A DNA stretch of 6,538 nt from Polaromonas sp. GTDB taxonomy: Bacteria; Pseudomonadota; Gammaproteobacteria; Burkholderiales; Burkholderiaceae_C. Numbering within the stretch: position 1 is the stretch's first letter; every line of letters starts with the position of its first letter. The notes below the pieces were generated by a model, which saw nothing but the letters and a program-made list of their open reading frames with translations, searched no databases and was not told where the DNA came from. Positions 6,284 to 6,538 of this stretch are shown here, piece after piece. Where the stretch lies: contig JABMMH010000271.1 of NCBI GenBank assembly GCA_013205645.1, forward strand, positions 1-6,538. The letters are read 5' to 3'. A program made the translations under genes and the position numbers.

Positions 6284-6393
6284 AGCCACTTTCTCTTGGA
6301 GCGATATTTCGCCAGCCTTTTTAACAGCCCGGCTTGCTTCCGGTCCCTTGCGCAGCCTGCCGAAATCACGTTTTACAACCTTGGAGCTTTTCG

Positions 6394-6538
6394 ATGAACC
6401 ATCCCGCGATGCAAGGGCTTGCCCTGAATGCCCCCGCTTTTGTCAAGAATGCCAAACTGATCGCTTGGGTGGCCGACATGGTCGCCCTGTGCAAGCCTGA
6501 CGCGATTCACTGGTGCGACGGCAGCGACGCTGAATACC
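6394..6538 (+). CDS. pckG: Phosphoenolpyruvate carboxykinase (GTP), 3'-truncated by the window edge
   Basis: GTP-dependent PEPCK converts oxaloacetate and GTP to phosphoenolpyruvate, GDP and CO2 in the cytoplasm, the entry step of gluconeogenesis from TCA-cycle intermediates. Only the first 48 residues are present of a protein usually around 600. They read like the family N-terminus: MNHPAMQGLALNAPAFVKNA, then LIAWVADMVALCKPDAIHWC and DGSDAEY at 42-48. The ALCKPDAIHWCDGS pattern matches the LCQPDYIHICDGS region of animal PCK1 and that of bacterial GTP-type enzymes. It does not look like the unrelated ATP-type PckA. The catalytic motifs lie beyond the window. The start is ATG 6394 with GGAG at 6383-6386, 7 nt upstream. 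The gene is preceded by a long leader with possible regulatory structure. Confidence 0.9.
   Translation, partial: MNHPAMQGLALNAPAFVKNAKLIAWVADMVALCKPDAIHWCDGSDAEY

Larger units (their letters stand above)
6078..6393 (+). other. Gene-free upstream region of pckG
   Basis: No protein-coding gene is supported in these 316 nt. The open frame from 6237 to 6500 is out of frame with, and overlaps, the true pckG start, and it resembles no family I know. In order the region holds the terminator at 6107-6132, an AT-richer stretch with TGCATA and GTAACC repeats (6156-6209), a -10-like TAGAAT (6225-6230), a hairpin with T-run (6248-6283), and then about 110 nt with a second T-run (6318-6322) but no strong structure that I can see. 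If transcription starts near 6237 the pckG leader is about 157 nt, long for a bacterial metabolic gene. Confidence 0.6.

Noticed and set aside
6237..6500. 87-codon open frame running from the pckG leader into pckG
   Set aside because: It overlaps the real pckG start in another frame, has no good ribosome site at its start, and shows no family resemblance.

Overview
The window looks like a chromosomal core region of a betaproteobacterium, most likely a Burkholderiales/Comamonadaceae member (Rhodoferax-, Polaromonas- or Limnohabitans-like). This assignment rests on the RecQ, Aap and PEPCK protein sequences, a G+C content that looks around 60% by eye, and TAAAAT-type promoter boxes. It is inferred from remembered family sequences, not from a search. 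I see no mobile element, CRISPR array, rRNA or tRNA.

Layout. Positions 1-1064 hold the C-terminal two thirds of a RecQ DNA helicase, cut by the left edge. Positions 1195-5297 hold a complete, tightly packed four-gene operon, aapJ-aapQ-aapM-aapP, for a general L-amino-acid ABC importer: periplasmic binding protein, two permeases and an ATPase. Gene junctions are 6 nt, 0 nt and a 4-nt overlap. A convergent gene at 5319-5819 (minus strand) encodes a glycine-zipper lipoprotein. It is divergent from a 60-residue histidine-rich single-span membrane protein (5895-6077), and the short gap between them carries an inverted repeat. The small gene is followed by a good intrinsic terminator (6107-6132). 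A 316-nt gene-free region then leads to the start of pckG, GTP-dependent phosphoenolpyruvate carboxykinase (6394 onward, cut by the right edge). That upstream region holds a promoter candidate, spaced direct repeats and a hairpin followed by five T.

How they work together. The Aap system brings amino acids into the cell. PEPCK is the gluconeogenic enzyme needed when such carbon sources are used. The two are neighbours, but the lipoprotein and small membrane protein lie between them and nothing shows co-regulation. RecQ is an unrelated DNA-repair gene.

This is mostly an ordinary region. The parts worth a second look are the pckG leader, the divergent 5820-5894 gap, the unrecognised small membrane protein, the same-frame aapQ/aapM junction, and the poor match of the first ~40 bases to RecQ.
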